DNA of 34,166 nt from Roseovarius sp. (GTDB lineage: Bacteria; Pseudomonadota; Alphaproteobacteria; Rhodobacterales; Rhodobacteraceae): the NCBI RefSeq assembly GCF_018066915.1, contig NZ_JAGPVV010000218.1:1-34166 (forward strand). Direction: 5' to 3'. Of this stretch, positions 17,155 through 25,905 are shown piece by piece. A program made the translations under genes and the position numbers. The notes under the pieces were generated by a model, which saw only the letters and a program-made list of their open reading frames with translations, made no database searches and was not told the origin of the DNA. Numbering within the stretch: position 1 is the stretch's first letter; every line of letters begins with the position of its first letter.

Positions 17155-17886
17155 GTGCTGAGAGCGGCTTTTCAAACGACGGTTCGCATGGTCTATCCGG
17201 CGCGTTGCACGCTCTGTGGCGCGGTGGTGGACAGCGATTTTGGCCTCTGTGGCCCGTGCTGGCGCGATACGCCGTTCATCTCCGGGCTGGTTTGCGACAC
17301 CTGTGGCGTGCCCCTGCCCGGTGAGGCGCATGATGGGGCGGAGCATTGCGACGAGTGTTTGCGCATGGCGCGGCCTTGGTCGCAGGGGCGCGCGGCAATG
17401 CGCTATCATGATAACGGGCGCAAGTTGATCCTGATGCTCAAGCATGGCGACCGGCATGACGTGGTGCGCCCGGCGGCGAAATGGATGGCGCGGGCGGCGC
17501 AACCCTTGTTGCGGCCCGATACGCTCATTGCGCCCATTCCGCTGCATTGGGGGCGGATGCTGTCGCGGCGGTTCAATCAATCGGCGCTCTTGGCGCAGGC
17601 CTTGGCGCGTGAGACCGGATTGCCCTGTTGTCCTGACCTCTTGACGCGGCAGAAGCGCACGCAGAGCCTGAAGGGGATGAGTGTCGAGGCGCGCCACGCC
17701 ATGCTGATGGATGCGATTCGGGTCACGCCCCGGCACAGGGGTCTGATTGCCGGGCGCCCCATTCTGATCGTTGATGATGTGATGACCTCGGGTGCCACGC
17801 TCTCGGTGGCGGCGCAGGCATGTTTTTCGGCGGGTAGCGGGGATGTGAGCGTTGTGACACTGGCGCGCGCCGCAAAGGATGCCTAA
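17155..17886 (+). CDS. comF: ComF family phosphoribosyltransferase-like protein
   Basis: A 243-residue ComF/GntX-type protein. The N-terminal zinc-finger part has CTLCG, CGPC, CDTCG and CDEC pairs (residues about 18-74). The C-terminal type I PRTase loop is ILIVDDVMTSGATL, with the two Asp that bind PRPP. Homologues are needed for DNA uptake in competent bacteria, but many bacteria carry them without known competence. GTG at 17155 gives the full length; ATG at 17188 is an alternative. It heads a plus-strand run with grxC, the nitrilase and marR. Confidence 0.9.
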   Translation: MLRAAFQTTVRMVYPARCTLCGAVVDSDFGLCGPCWRDTPFISGLVCDTCGVPLPGEAHDGAEHCDECLRMARPWSQGRAAMRYHDNGRKLILMLKHGDRHDVVRPAAKWMARAAQPLLRPDTLIAPIPLHWGRMLSRRFNQSALLAQALARETGLPCCPDLLTRQKRTQSLKGMSVEARHAMLMDAIRVTPRHRGLIAGRPILIVDDVMTSGATLSVAAQACFSAGSGDVSVVTLARAAKDA

Positions 17887-17904
17887 GTTCGCGCCAGTGC
17901 GAAC
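17887..17904 (+). other. hairpin in the comF-grxC gap
   Basis: GTTCGC (17887-17892) and GCGAAC (17899-17904) form a perfect 6-base stem with a 6-base loop, directly after the comF stop and 14 bases before the grxC ATG. It could limit readthrough or protect an mRNA end. There is no T run. Confidence 0.3.
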
Positions 17905-17918
17905 CGGGGACCCCAATC

Positions 17919-18176
17919 ATGAAGCCAGTCGAAATCTATACATCGCCGCTCTGCGGATTTTGCCATTCGGCCAAGCGCCTGTTGCAGAAAAAGGGCGTCA
18001 ACTTTTCGGAAATCAACGTGCTGGCCCAGCCTGCGCGCAAAACCGAGATGATGAAGCGCGCCAATGGCCGCCACACGGTGCCGCAGATTTTCATCGGCAC
18101 CACCCATGTGGGCGGCTGTGACGACCTCTATGCGCTGGAACAGGCGGGCAAGCTTGACGCGCTGTTGCGCGGGTGA
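17919..18176 (+). CDS. grxC: glutaredoxin 3
   Basis: A small thiol-disulfide oxidoreductase that uses glutathione. The 85-residue length and the order of motifs (EIYTSPLCGFCHSAK, TVPQIFIG, VGGCDDLYALE) match GrxC. The active site is CGFC rather than the usual CPYC, with both cysteines kept. TVP is the cis-Pro loop, and GGCDD binds glutathione. The nitrilase gene overlaps its end by one base or four, depending on start, so the two are coupled. Confidence 0.93.
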   Translation: MKPVEIYTSPLCGFCHSAKRLLQKKGVNFSEINVLAQPARKTEMMKRANGRHTVPQIFIGTTHVGGCDDLYALEQAGKLDALLRG

Positions 18177-19012
18177 TGGCGATGCGCGCGGCGCTCTTGC
18201 AACTGAGCAGCAGCGATGACCCAGAGGCCAATCTGGCGGTCACGCTGGGCATGATGGATGCGGCGATTGCGCAGGGGGCGGAATTTATCCTGACGCCCGA
18301 GGTCACGAATTGTGTTTCAGGCAGCCGCGCGCATCAGAAATCGGTGCTGCACCCGGAAGAGAGCGATCCGACACTGGCGGGCCTGCGTGCCCGCGCGGCC
18401 GAGGCCGGTGTCTGGCTCTTGATCGGGTCGCTCGCGCTCAGGACCGACGATCCCGATGGGCGCTTTGCCAATCGGTCGTTTCTGATCGGGCCGGATGGCG
18501 GCATTGTCGCGCGCTATGACAAGATCCACATGTTCGATGTGGATGTCAGCCCCGAGGAAACCTATCGCGAATCGGATGGCTTTCGCCCCGGTGATCGGGC
18601 GGTTCTGGCCGATATGCCACTGGGCAAGCTGGGGATGACGGTGTGTTACGACATCCGTTTCCCGCATCTGCACCGCGCCTTGGCACAGGCGGGGGCCACG
18701 ATCCTGACCGTGCCGGCGGCGTTTTCCTATGTCACCGGGGCCGCGCATTGGGAGGTGCTGTTGCGCGCCCGCGCGATTGAAACCGGGTGTTTCGTGCTGG
18801 CTCCGGCACAGACCGGCACCCATGCCGCGACATCTGGACGCACCCGTCAAACCCATGGGCACAGTATGGTTGTGGCACCGTGGGGAGAGGTTCTGGCCGA
18901 TGGTGGCGTCGAGCCGGGTATCGTGATGGTTGATCTTGACCCCGATGCGGTGGCACAAGCGCGCAGGCGCGTGCCTTCGCTGCGCCATGACCGAGCGTTT
19001 GACGGGCCCTGA
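18176..19012 (+). CDS. carbon-nitrogen hydrolase (nitrilase family, NIT2 / omega-amidase-like)
   Basis: Cleaves C-N bonds of amides; the closest types are Nit1/Nit2, which remove the amide of deaminated glutathione or alpha-ketoglutaramate. The catalytic triad is visible: Glu in ILTPEVTN, Lys in YDKIHMFDVD and Cys in TVCYDIRFP. The length of 278 residues is normal. Its position right after glutaredoxin fits a repair role for deaminated glutathione, which is inference. ATG at 18176 overlaps the grxC stop; ATG 18182 or GTG 18173 are alternatives. Confidence 0.9.
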   Translation: MAMRAALLQLSSSDDPEANLAVTLGMMDAAIAQGAEFILTPEVTNCVSGSRAHQKSVLHPEESDPTLAGLRARAAEAGVWLLIGSLALRTDDPDGRFANRSFLIGPDGGIVARYDKIHMFDVDVSPEETYRESDGFRPGDRAVLADMPLGKLGMTVCYDIRFPHLHRALAQAGATILTVPAAFSYVTGAAHWEVLLRARAIETGCFVLAPAQTGTHAATSGRTRQTHGHSMVVAPWGEVLADGGVEPGIVMVDLDPDAVAQARRRVPSLRHDRAFDGP

Positions 19013-19459
19013 ATGACCGATACGACCAGCAATTCCCTTGCCGTGGCGCTCTTTAGCGAGATCCTCACGAATGAGCAGTTGATCCGCAGTCGGCTGACAC
19101 GGGTTTTGCCAAAAGGTATGGAAATCTCGCATTTCTCGGTGCTGAACCATCTGGCGCGGATCGGGGACGAACGCAGCCCGGCGCAATTGGCCAAAAGCTT
19201 TCACGTCACGCGCGGCGCGATGACCAATACGTTGAGCAAGCTGGAATGGGCGGGATATGTGCATATCCGCCCCGATTGGGACGATGCGCGGCGCAAGATG
19301 GTGGCGATCAGCCCCTCGGGCCGTCAGGCGCGCGATGCTGCGATGGCCGCGATCACGCCGATGGTGTCGGATCTGATCCGCGATCTCGGCGAGGACCGCG
19401 TGCGCGCCAGCCTGCCGGTGCTGCGCGAACTGCGGGCCAAGCTGGAGCCGGGGACGTGA
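19013..19459 (+). CDS. MarR family transcriptional regulator
   Basis: A 148-residue winged-helix regulator that probably binds DNA as a dimer. ISHFSVLNHLAR begins the helix region, SPAQLAKSFHVTRGAMTNTLSKLEWAGYV is the helix-turn-helix (given here as the span near residues 60-88), and RPDWDDARRKMVAISPSGR is the wing. The effector is unknown. It starts immediately after the nitrilase stop and may control this run of genes; no operator was identified. Confidence 0.88.
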   Translation: MTDTTSNSLAVALFSEILTNEQLIRSRLTRVLPKGMEISHFSVLNHLARIGDERSPAQLAKSFHVTRGAMTNTLSKLEWAGYVHIRPDWDDARRKMVAISPSGRQARDAAMAAITPMVSDLIRDLGEDRVRASLPVLRELRAKLEPGT

Positions 19460-19481
19460 GTTTGTTTGCTACCCGCGCCAT

Positions 19482-20225
19482 TCAGCGTTTCACGCTCGCC
19501 GTTACATAATTCACGCTCAGGTCCCGGTCTGACAGGCGCCAGCCCCAAGTGATCGGGTTGAATACGAATCCCTTGCGATCCACGGGATCGAGCCCGGCGT
19601 TGCGCAATAGATCGTATAGCTCGTCGGGCGTGATGAACTTGGACCACTCATGCGTGCCCTTGGGCAGCCAGCGCATGACATATTCCGCGCCCACGATGGC
19701 CATGGCATAGCTCTTGGGGTTGCGGTTGAGGGTCGAGCAGATATGTAGCCCGCCCGATTTCAAAAGCTGTTGGCACGCGGTGAGATAGGTCAGCGGATCG
19801 GCCACATGCTCGACCACTTCCATGTTGAGCACGACGTCGAATTCTTCGCCCGCCGCTGCCAGATCCTCGGCGGTGGTGTGGCGATAGTCGATGTCGAGCC
19901 CGGATTGCGCGGCATGGACCTGGGCCACGGGAATGTTGCGCGGGGCGGCATCGGCCCCGACCACGGTCGCGCCCAGACGCGCCATCGGTTCGCTCAAAAG
20001 GCCGCCACCGCAGCCGATATCGAGCAGGCGCAGCCCGGCAAAGGGCGATTGCGCGCTCAGGTCGCGGTCAAACTCTGCCGCGATCTGCGCGGTGATGTAA
20101 TCCAGCCGACAGGGGTTGAGCATGTGCAGGGGTTTGAATTTCCCGTTCGGGTCCCACCATTCCGCGGCCATCGCCTCGAACTTGGCGACTTCGGCGGGAT
20201 CAATCGTGCTCTGAGCGGCTTGCAT
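19482..20225 (-). CDS. ubiG: 3-demethylubiquinol / polyprenyl-dihydroxyphenol O-methyltransferase
   Basis: Makes both O-methylations of ubiquinone synthesis with SAM. The 247-residue frame has the family motifs [40 protein letters not shown] (SAM site), NMEVVEHV, and the UbiG-type amphipathic segment [19 protein letters not shown] that meets the membrane. The start at 20225 is preceded by GGAGAG at proper spacing; an ATG four codons further up (20237) is an alternative. It is convergent with marR and divergent from pip, with about 48 bases between the two starts. Confidence 0.95.
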   Translation of the reverse strand: MQAAQSTIDPAEVAKFEAMAAEWWDPNGKFKPLHMLNPCRLDYITAQIAAEFDRDLSAQSPFAGLRLLDIGCGGGLLSEPMARLGATVVGADAAPRNIPVAQVHAAQSGLDIDYRHTTAEDLAAAGEEFDVVLNMEVVEHVADPLTYLTACQQLLKSGGLHICSTLNRNPKSYAMAIVGAEYVMRWLPKGTHEWSKFITPDELYDLLRNAGLDPVDRKGFVFNPITWGWRLSDRDLSVNYVTASVKR

Positions 20226-20273
20226 TCTGCTCTCCATATGCTCTTTTGGTCTCGCGGCTTATATAGGACATTC

Positions 20274-21251
20274 ATGGACAAATTCTCAGGCCAAAAGAGC
20301 GCAGTGCAATATCTCCACCCCCCGGTCGAGCCTTTTGACCGGCAAATGCTGGATGTGGGCGATGGGCATAGCGTCTACATGGAGCAATCGGGCCGCCCCG
20401 ATGGCCTGCCGGTGATCGTGCTGCATGGCGGGCCGGGGGGCGGGTGCAGCCCGGCGATGCGGCGCTATTTCGATCCGGCGGTCTATCGCATCATCCTGTT
20501 TGATCAGCGCGGCTGTGGCCGCTCGCGCCCGCATGCCAGTGTCGAGGCGAATACGACATGGCATCTGGTGGCGGATATCGAGTTTATCCGTCGGACCTTG
20601 GGCATCGAGCGTTGGATCGTGTTTGGGGGCAGTTGGGGGGCGACGCTGGCGCTGATTTATGCGCAGGCACATCCCACGCCGGTGCAGCATCTGGTGCTGC
20701 GCGGCGTCTTCACTATGACCGAGGCGGAATTGCATTGGTTCTATGGGGGCGGTGCCGGGGCGTTCTGGCCGGAAACCTGGGCGCGATTCGTCGAATTGAT
20801 CCCCGAGGACGAGCGCGGCGATATGATCGCGGCCTATCACCGGCGCCTCTTTTCCGGCAACCTGAGCGAGGAAGTGACCCATGCCAAGGCATGGTCAGCC
20901 TGGGAAAATGCGCTGGCGACGGTGCATTCCACTGGGGTGGGTGGCGATAGCCCCGCCGATTACGCCCGCGCCTTTGCCCGGCTTGAGAATCACTATTTCA
21001 CTCATCGTGGATTTCTGGATCATGATGGTCAGATTCTGGATGACATGCCCCGGATTGCCCATATTCCCGGCACCATCGTGCAGGGGCGATATGACATGAT
21101 CTGCCCGCCGGTGACGGCGCATCGGCTGGCAGAGCGTTGGCCGGTGGCCGATCTGCGGATGATCCCCGTGGCGGGCCATGCCCTGTCAGAGCCGGGGATC
21201 AGCGCCGAATTGGTGGGCGTCATGCAAAAGCTGGCGCGCGGCAGTCGCTAG
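20274..21251 (+). CDS. pip: proline iminopeptidase, alpha/beta hydrolase
   Basis: Removes N-terminal proline from peptides (S33 family). The family signature VLHGGPGGGCSP forms the oxyanion hole. The nucleophile Ser is in GGSWGATLAL, the Asp in GRYDMICPP and the His in VAGHALSEPG. The 325-residue length is standard. The ATG at 20274 is the first in the normal position. A TATATA just upstream (20260-20265) is a possible -10, which would leave almost no leader. It is followed five bases later by zapE on the same strand. Confidence 0.94.
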   Translation: MDKFSGQKSAVQYLHPPVEPFDRQMLDVGDGHSVYMEQSGRPDGLPVIVLHGGPGGGCSPAMRRYFDPAVYRIILFDQRGCGRSRPHASVEANTTWHLVADIEFIRRTLGIERWIVFGGSWGATLALIYAQAHPTPVQHLVLRGVFTMTEAELHWFYGGGAGAFWPETWARFVELIPEDERGDMIAAYHRRLFSGNLSEEVTHAKAWSAWENALATVHSTGVGGDSPADYARAFARLENHYFTHRGFLDHDGQILDDMPRIAHIPGTIVQGRYDMICPPVTAHRLAERWPVADLRMIPVAGHALSEPGISAELVGVMQKLARGSR

Positions 21252-21255
21252 GCCG

Positions 21256-22317
21256 ATGGAAACCCTGCCCGATCTTTATGCCCGCCTTGTGGCCGATGGC
21301 AAATTGACCCGCGATCCGGCGCAAGAGGCCCTCTTGCCGGAATTCGAGCGGATTCGCTCAGGTCTGGACGAGACCCCGCGCAAGGGCTGGTTCCGCCGCG
21401 CGCCAGAGCCGCCCAAGGGTCTCTATATCTGGGGCGGGGTCGGGCGCGGCAAATCCATGCTGATGGATCTCTTTGTGAGCACGCTGGCGGTGCCCAACCG
21501 GCGGGTGCATTTCCATGCCTTCATGCAGGAAATCCATGCCGGGCTGCATGCCGCGCGGGCGCGCAACGAGGCGGATGCGCTGGCTCCGGTGGCGGCGGAA
21601 GTGGCGAAATCGGTGCGGCTTTTGGCCTTTGACGAGATGCAGATCAGCGACATCACCGATGCGATGATCGTGGGGCGGCTATTCGAGGCGCTCTTTGCGG
21701 CGGGGGTTGTGGTGGTCACGACCTCGAACCGGGTGCCGGATGATCTCTATAAAGACGGTCTCAACCGGCAGCTTTTCCTGCCGTTCATCGCGCTTTTGAA
21801 AGAGCGGATGGTCCTGCATGAAATGGTCAGCCCGACCGATTACCGACAGGATCGTCTAACCGGCAGCCCCAGCTATTTTACCCCGATCAATGGGCAGAGT
21901 CGTGCCGAAATAGAGACGATCTGGCAGGATTTGACCCAAGGACGCGGCGGGCCGCACCGGATCATCGTCAACAAGCGGGCGGTGGAAATTCCGGCGTTTC
22001 ATAATGGTGTGGCGCGGGCCACGTTCTATGACCTCTGCGGCAATCCCTTGGGTCCGGCGGATTATCTGGCCTTGGCCGAGGCGGCGCGGGTGCTGATCCT
22101 CGAAAACATCCCGCAGATGGGGCGCAGCAACTTTAACGAGGCCAAGCGCTTTGTGACGCTGATTGATGCGCTCTACGAGGCGCGGGTGCGGCTGATCTGT
22201 TCGGCGGCGGCGGTGCCGGAATATCTCTATATCGAAGGCGAGGGATCATTCGAGTTCGAGCGCACCGCCAGCAGGATGCGCGAAATGCAGTCCGAAGGCT
22301 GGGGAAAAGAGGCTTAG
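21256..22317 (+). CDS. zapE: cell division ATPase ZapE / AFG1 family
   Basis: An AAA-type ATPase related to mitochondrial AFG1. The Walker A loop is WGGVGRGKSMLMD, Walker B LLAFDEMQISD, and sensor 1 VVVTTSNRVPDDLYKDGLNR. HFHAFMQEIH follows Walker A as in this family. At 353 residues the length matches ZapE. In E. coli ZapE affects Z-ring constriction; in mitochondria AFG1 helps complex IV turnover. Its stop overlaps the stop of the convergent EVE gene. Confidence 0.93.
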   Translation: METLPDLYARLVADGKLTRDPAQEALLPEFERIRSGLDETPRKGWFRRAPEPPKGLYIWGGVGRGKSMLMDLFVSTLAVPNRRVHFHAFMQEIHAGLHAARARNEADALAPVAAEVAKSVRLLAFDEMQISDITDAMIVGRLFEALFAAGVVVVTTSNRVPDDLYKDGLNRQLFLPFIALLKERMVLHEMVSPTDYRQDRLTGSPSYFTPINGQSRAEIETIWQDLTQGRGGPHRIIVNKRAVEIPAFHNGVARATFYDLCGNPLGPADYLALAEAARVLILENIPQMGRSNFNEAKRFVTLIDALYEARVRLICSAAAVPEYLYIEGEGSFEFERTASRMREMQSEGWGKEA

Positions 22318-22733
22318 CCCGAAAGCCCCGCCATATCGCAGATCACGCGCCACTCCTCTGCCGTGACCGGCTGCACCGAGAGGCGGGAGTTTTTCACCAG
22401 CACCATATCGGTCAGACGCGGATCGGATTTGATGGTGTCGAGCGTCACGGGTGTCTTGGCGGTTTCAATCGCCTTGATGTCCACGCATTCCCAACGCGGA
22501 TCGTCGGATTTGCTGTCGGGATGGGCGGTGGCGATCACCTCGACCACGCCGACCACGGCCTTTTCGCTCTGGGAGTGATAGAAAAAGCCACGGTCGCCCA
22601 CGGCCATCTCGCGCATGAAATTGCGGGCCTGATAGTTGCGCACGCCGTCCCATTCTTCGCCCGCGTCGCCCTTGGCCAACTGGTCCTGCCAGCCCCAAGT
22701 TGAGGGTTCGGATTTGAACAGCCAGTAGCGCAT
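22314..22733 (-). CDS. EVE domain protein
   Basis: A 139-residue protein consisting of one EVE domain (a PUA-like fold). [39 protein letters not shown] and VGVVEV are the hallmark segments. EVE domains bind modified bases in DNA or RNA; the ligand here is unknown. The ATG at 22733 overlaps the stop of the upstream YciI gene (TGATG), so the two are coupled. Confidence 0.9.
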   Translation of the reverse strand: MRYWLFKSEPSTWGWQDQLAKGDAGEEWDGVRNYQARNFMREMAVGDRGFFYHSQSEKAVVGVVEVIATAHPDSKSDDPRWECVDIKAIETAKTPVTLDTIKSDPRLTDMVLVKNSRLSVQPVTAEEWRVICDMAGLSG

Positions 22734-23005
22734 CAGATGACCTTTTTCCACGGGATGAGGTCGACATTGGCAAAAAGCCCGGCCTTGGCATAGGGATCAC
22801 CCGCCGCCCAATCCTGTGCAGCCTGCATATCGGCCACGTCAAGGATCACGAGCGAGCCGATCATCTGGCCTGCATCATCAAGCAGGGGACCGGCCTGAGA
22901 GACAACGCCGGTCTCCTTGAGATAGGCGACATGCGCGTCGCGGGTGTCGAGTCGGGTTTGCAGGGCACCGGCTTTGTCGCGGGCAATCAGGGCAATGAGC
23001 ATCAT
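22733..23005 (-). CDS. YciI-like protein (YCII domain)
   Basis: A 90-residue protein with a ferredoxin-like YCII fold. Conserved parts are [14 protein letters not shown] with its His, AGPLLDD, and DPYAKAGLF with its Asp. Members are dehydrochlorinase-like or of unknown activity. It starts inside the gpsA stop (ATGA overlap) and ends inside the EVE start. An ATG at 23002 is an equally good start. Confidence 0.87.
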   Translation of the reverse strand: MMLIALIARDKAGALQTRLDTRDAHVAYLKETGVVSQAGPLLDDAGQMIGSLVILDVADMQAAQDWAAGDPYAKAGLFANVDLIPWKKVI

Positions 23006-23958
23006 TCTTCCTTTAATGGGCGTGAGAGCAGCATATCCATCGCCTGCGCCACGCGCAATTCACCTGTGACAAGCGCGGTGACAGCATGGGTGATGGGCAT
23101 ATCAAGGCCAAGCGCCTGCGCGCGGGCCAGCACGGCGCGGGCGGTGGCGGCGCCCTCAACGGTAATGGTGGGGTCAAACGTGGCCCCTTGGCCGATGCTG
23201 AGACCATAGCGGTAATTGCGCGATTGGTCAGAGGTGCAGGTCAGCGCCAGATCACCAAAGCCCGAGAGGCCCGCGAGCGTCTGGGGCTGCGCGCCAAGAG
23301 TAGCCGCGAGGCGGTTCATTTCGGCAAAACCACGGGTCATCAGCGCGGCGCGCGCGCTCTCGCCCAGACCGGCACCGATGGCGGCACCGCAGGCGATGGC
23401 GATCACGTTCTTGAGCGCGCCGCCCAGTTCCGCGCCGATGGTGTCGGTCGAGCGGTAGAGGCGCAGGGTGGGGGAGGTCAGGACGCGTTGCAGCATCTGG
23501 CCGGTGGCCTCATCGGCACAGGCGAGCGTCAGAGCCGTGGGCAGGCCAAGGGCGATGTCGCGGGCAAAGCTGGGACCGGTGAGGATGGCAGGCGTCGCTG
23601 TCGGGCAGGACTGCGCGATGAGGCCGGTGGGGCCAAGGCCGGTGGTCAGGTCCATGCCCTTGCAACAGGCGACGAGCGTGCGACGGGCAAAGGTTTCGGC
23701 GTGTTCCGAGAGAAACCCGCGCAGCGTCTGCATCGGCATGGCAAGAAGGCAAGGCGTATCGCCCTTGGGCAATGGCCCGCTGAGGATGGTCACAGCGTCG
23801 GGCAGGTCGATGCCGGGCAGGCGGCGCGTGTTCTCGCGGGCGGCTTGCATCTCTGCCGCATGCGCCGCGTCGCGCGCCCAGAGGGTCACGGGGCCATTCT
23901 GCGCCAGCGTCACCGCAAGAGCGGTGCCGAATGCGCCTGCGCCACAAATGAGGATCAT
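23002..23958 (-). CDS. gpsA: glycerol-3-phosphate dehydrogenase [NAD(P)+]
   Basis: Makes sn-glycerol 3-phosphate from dihydroxyacetone phosphate, the backbone for phospholipids. The Rossmann loop is [15 protein letters not shown] at the N-terminus. CKGMDLTTG and [14 protein letters not shown] are family motifs, and the catalytic Lys is in [13 protein letters not shown]. The C-terminal [21 protein letters not shown] is complete. At 318 residues the length is typical. It is coupled to tsaD upstream (ATGA overlap) and YciI downstream. Confidence 0.96.
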   Translation of the reverse strand: MILICGAGAFGTALAVTLAQNGPVTLWARDAAHAAEMQAARENTRRLPGIDLPDAVTILSGPLPKGDTPCLLAMPMQTLRGFLSEHAETFARRTLVACCKGMDLTTGLGPTGLIAQSCPTATPAILTGPSFARDIALGLPTALTLACADEATGQMLQRVLTSPTLRLYRSTDTIGAELGGALKNVIAIACGAAIGAGLGESARAALMTRGFAEMNRLAATLGAQPQTLAGLSGFGDLALTCTSDQSRNYRYGLSIGQGATFDPTITVEGAATARAVLARAQALGLDMPITHAVTALVTGELRVAQAMDMLLSRPLKEE

Positions 23959-25052
23959 GCCTTGGCCCCTTTCTTGCCGCTGCCCAGCATGGCGGGGCTG
24001 GTGTGATCCAAGGGCCAGCGCGGGCGGGCGGCAAGGGTCATGTCATCGCGGTGGCCAAGCGCAAGCAGCTCTGCCCCGGCATAGGCGATCATCGCGGCAT
24101 TGTCGGTGCAGAGCGCCAGCGGCGGCGCGATGAAGGCTGCACCCATTTCAGCGGCAACAGTCTCTAACCCGGTGCGAATGGTGGTATTGGCGGCAACCCC
24201 CCCGGCGACGGCGATGACCGCTTGGGCGGGATTCTCGGACAGATAGGCGGTCAGCGCGCGGCGGGTTTTCTCGGCCAGAACATCGCGCACAGCAGCCTGA
24301 AACCCGGCGCAGAGATCAGCGCGGTCCTGCCGCGTCAGGCCGGATTTCTCTGCCACGATTTCATCGCGGGCGCGCAGGAGGGCGGTCTTGAGACCGGAAA
24401 AGGACATATCGCAGCCGGGACGGTCGAGCAAAGGCCGGGGGAAGCGGAAGCGGGTGGGATCGCCCTGCAACGCCGCGCGTTCCACATTGGGACCGCCGGG
24501 TTGCGGCAGACCCAAGAGGCGCGCGGTCTTGTCGAACGCCTCGCCGGGGGCGTCGTCGATGGTGCCGCCAAGGCGCGTGAAATCATCCGCACCGCGCACG
24601 ATCAGGAACTGGCAATGCCCGCCCGACACCAGCAACATCAGATAGGGATAGGCCACGCCATGCGTGAGACGCGGGGTCAGCGCATGACCGGCAAGATGGT
24701 TGACGCCAATGAGCGGCAGCCCCGCGCCCGCGGCAATCCCCTTGGCGCACATGACACCGGCGATCACCCCGCCGATGAGGCCGGGACCAGAGGTGACGGC
24801 GACCGCCCCCACATCGCGCAGCGTAAGATGCGCCGCGCTCAGCGCCTCACGCACGCAAGAATCCAGCTTTTCGGCATGGGCGCGCGCCGCGATTTCCGGC
24901 ACGACCCCGCCGAAATCGGCATGGAGCGCGGTCTGGCCATGCACCACCGAAGACAGGATTTCCGGGGAGCCATCCGGGCCAATGCGCAGCAAAGCGGCGG
25001 CGGTATCGTCGCAGCTGCTCTCAAGTCCCAAGAGGATCAAAGGCTCTGTCAT
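23955..25052 (-). CDS. tsaD: tRNA N6-adenosine threonylcarbamoyltransferase TsaD
   Basis: Transfers threonylcarbamoyl to A37 of ANN-decoding tRNAs. The N-terminal [15 protein letters not shown] and the metal-binding [13 protein letters not shown] are as expected, then [13 protein letters not shown] and [22 protein letters not shown]. The 365-residue length is normal. The ATG at 25052 gives the family N-terminus; a frame up to 25148 would run into hemD. It starts the leftward tsaD-gpsA-YciI-EVE run and is divergent from hemD, 73 bases apart. Confidence 0.96.
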   Translation of the reverse strand: MTEPLILLGLESSCDDTAAALLRIGPDGSPEILSSVVHGQTALHADFGGVVPEIAARAHAEKLDSCVREALSAAHLTLRDVGAVAVTSGPGLIGGVIAGVMCAKGIAAGAGLPLIGVNHLAGHALTPRLTHGVAYPYLMLLVSGGHCQFLIVRGADDFTRLGGTIDDAPGEAFDKTARLLGLPQPGGPNVERAALQGDPTRFRFPRPLLDRPGCDMSFSGLKTALLRARDEIVAEKSGLTRQDRADLCAGFQAAVRDVLAEKTRRALTAYLSENPAQAVIAVAGGVAANTTIRTGLETVAAEMGAAFIAPPLALCTDNAAMIAYAGAELLALGHRDDMTLAARPRWPLDHTSPAMLGSGKKGAKA

Positions 25053-25125
25053 TGCGGCCATGCGTTGCGTGAAGGGTGCAAGGCAGGTAACACCGAATGA
25101 GGCAGGCAACAACTCTGGATGGGCC

Positions 25126-25857
25126 ATGACCGTTACGATCCTGATCACCCGGCCCGAACCTGAGGCGAGCCGTATGGCCGCCGAGCTGCAAGCGTGCTGT
25201 GCTGCGGTTGCTGTGGTGGTCTCGCCGGTGATGCAGATCGCCTATGGTGGGACGTTGCCCGATCTTGCCGGGGATGAGGTGTTGATCATTACCTCGCGCC
25301 ACGGGGTCGAGGGGTTTTGCCGCCTTAGTGCGCGGCGGGATTTCGCCTGTTACGCGGTGGGTGATGCCACGGCAGAGGCGGCAGAGGCGCACGGGATACG
25401 CGCCATTTCCGCCGGGGGCGATGCCGAGGCGCTCTTGGCGCGGATCGCTGCGGAGGGCGCGCGCGGCCCGTTCCTGCATCTGCGCGGGGCGCATGTGGCG
25501 GCGGATGTCGCCGGGGCGCTCAGGGCTATTGGTCATGCGGCGCGCGATACCGTGGTTTATGATCAGGTCGAGGCGGCGCTGAGCCCCGAGGTGCAGGCGC
25601 TCTTGCAAGGCGCGGAGCCGTTGATCCTGCCGTTGATGTCGCCGCGTTCGGCGCGGATTGTTTTGGCGCAGGCTACGGGTATCACCGCGCCGCTCTTTGT
25701 CGCAGCTATCAGCCGCAAAGTGGCGGATGAGGTGCCCGAAGGCGTGTCGCACCGCGTGGAAATCGCGGAAACGCCGGATTTGCCGGGGATGCTCGCGCTG
25801 GTGCAAGATCAGGTGAGGATGGCCAAGCGGCTTGAGGGTGGAAAACGACCGCAGTAA
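25126..25857 (+). CDS. hemD: uroporphyrinogen-III synthase
   Basis: Closes hydroxymethylbilane to uroporphyrinogen III in tetrapyrrole synthesis. HemD sequences vary greatly; support comes from [17 protein letters not shown] at the start, [39 protein letters not shown] and [11 protein letters not shown], which are the usual landmark positions, and from the neighbours. Length is 243 residues. It is followed by mic60- and hemY-like genes in the same direction, an order typical of this bacterial group. Confidence 0.88.
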   Translation: MTVTILITRPEPEASRMAAELQACCAAVAVVVSPVMQIAYGGTLPDLAGDEVLIITSRHGVEGFCRLSARRDFACYAVGDATAEAAEAHGIRAISAGGDAEALLARIAAEGARGPFLHLRGAHVAADVAGALRAIGHAARDTVVYDQVEAALSPEVQALLQGAEPLILPLMSPRSARIVLAQATGITAPLFVAAISRKVADEVPEGVSHRVEIAETPDLPGMLALVQDQVRMAKRLEGGKRPQ

Positions 25858-25905
25858 GGTCAGATTGACAGGGACGTGTGGTGAGATTCGAAAGGATGGC
25901 ACAAG

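Noticed and set aside
19770-20273. N-terminal extension of the proline iminopeptidase frame
   Set aside because: The extra 168 codons are antisense to ubiG; the enzyme's normal start is at 20274.
24700-25125. N-terminal extension of the hemD frame
   Set aside because: It is antisense to tsaD; the HemD N-terminus begins at 25126 with [10 protein letters not shown].
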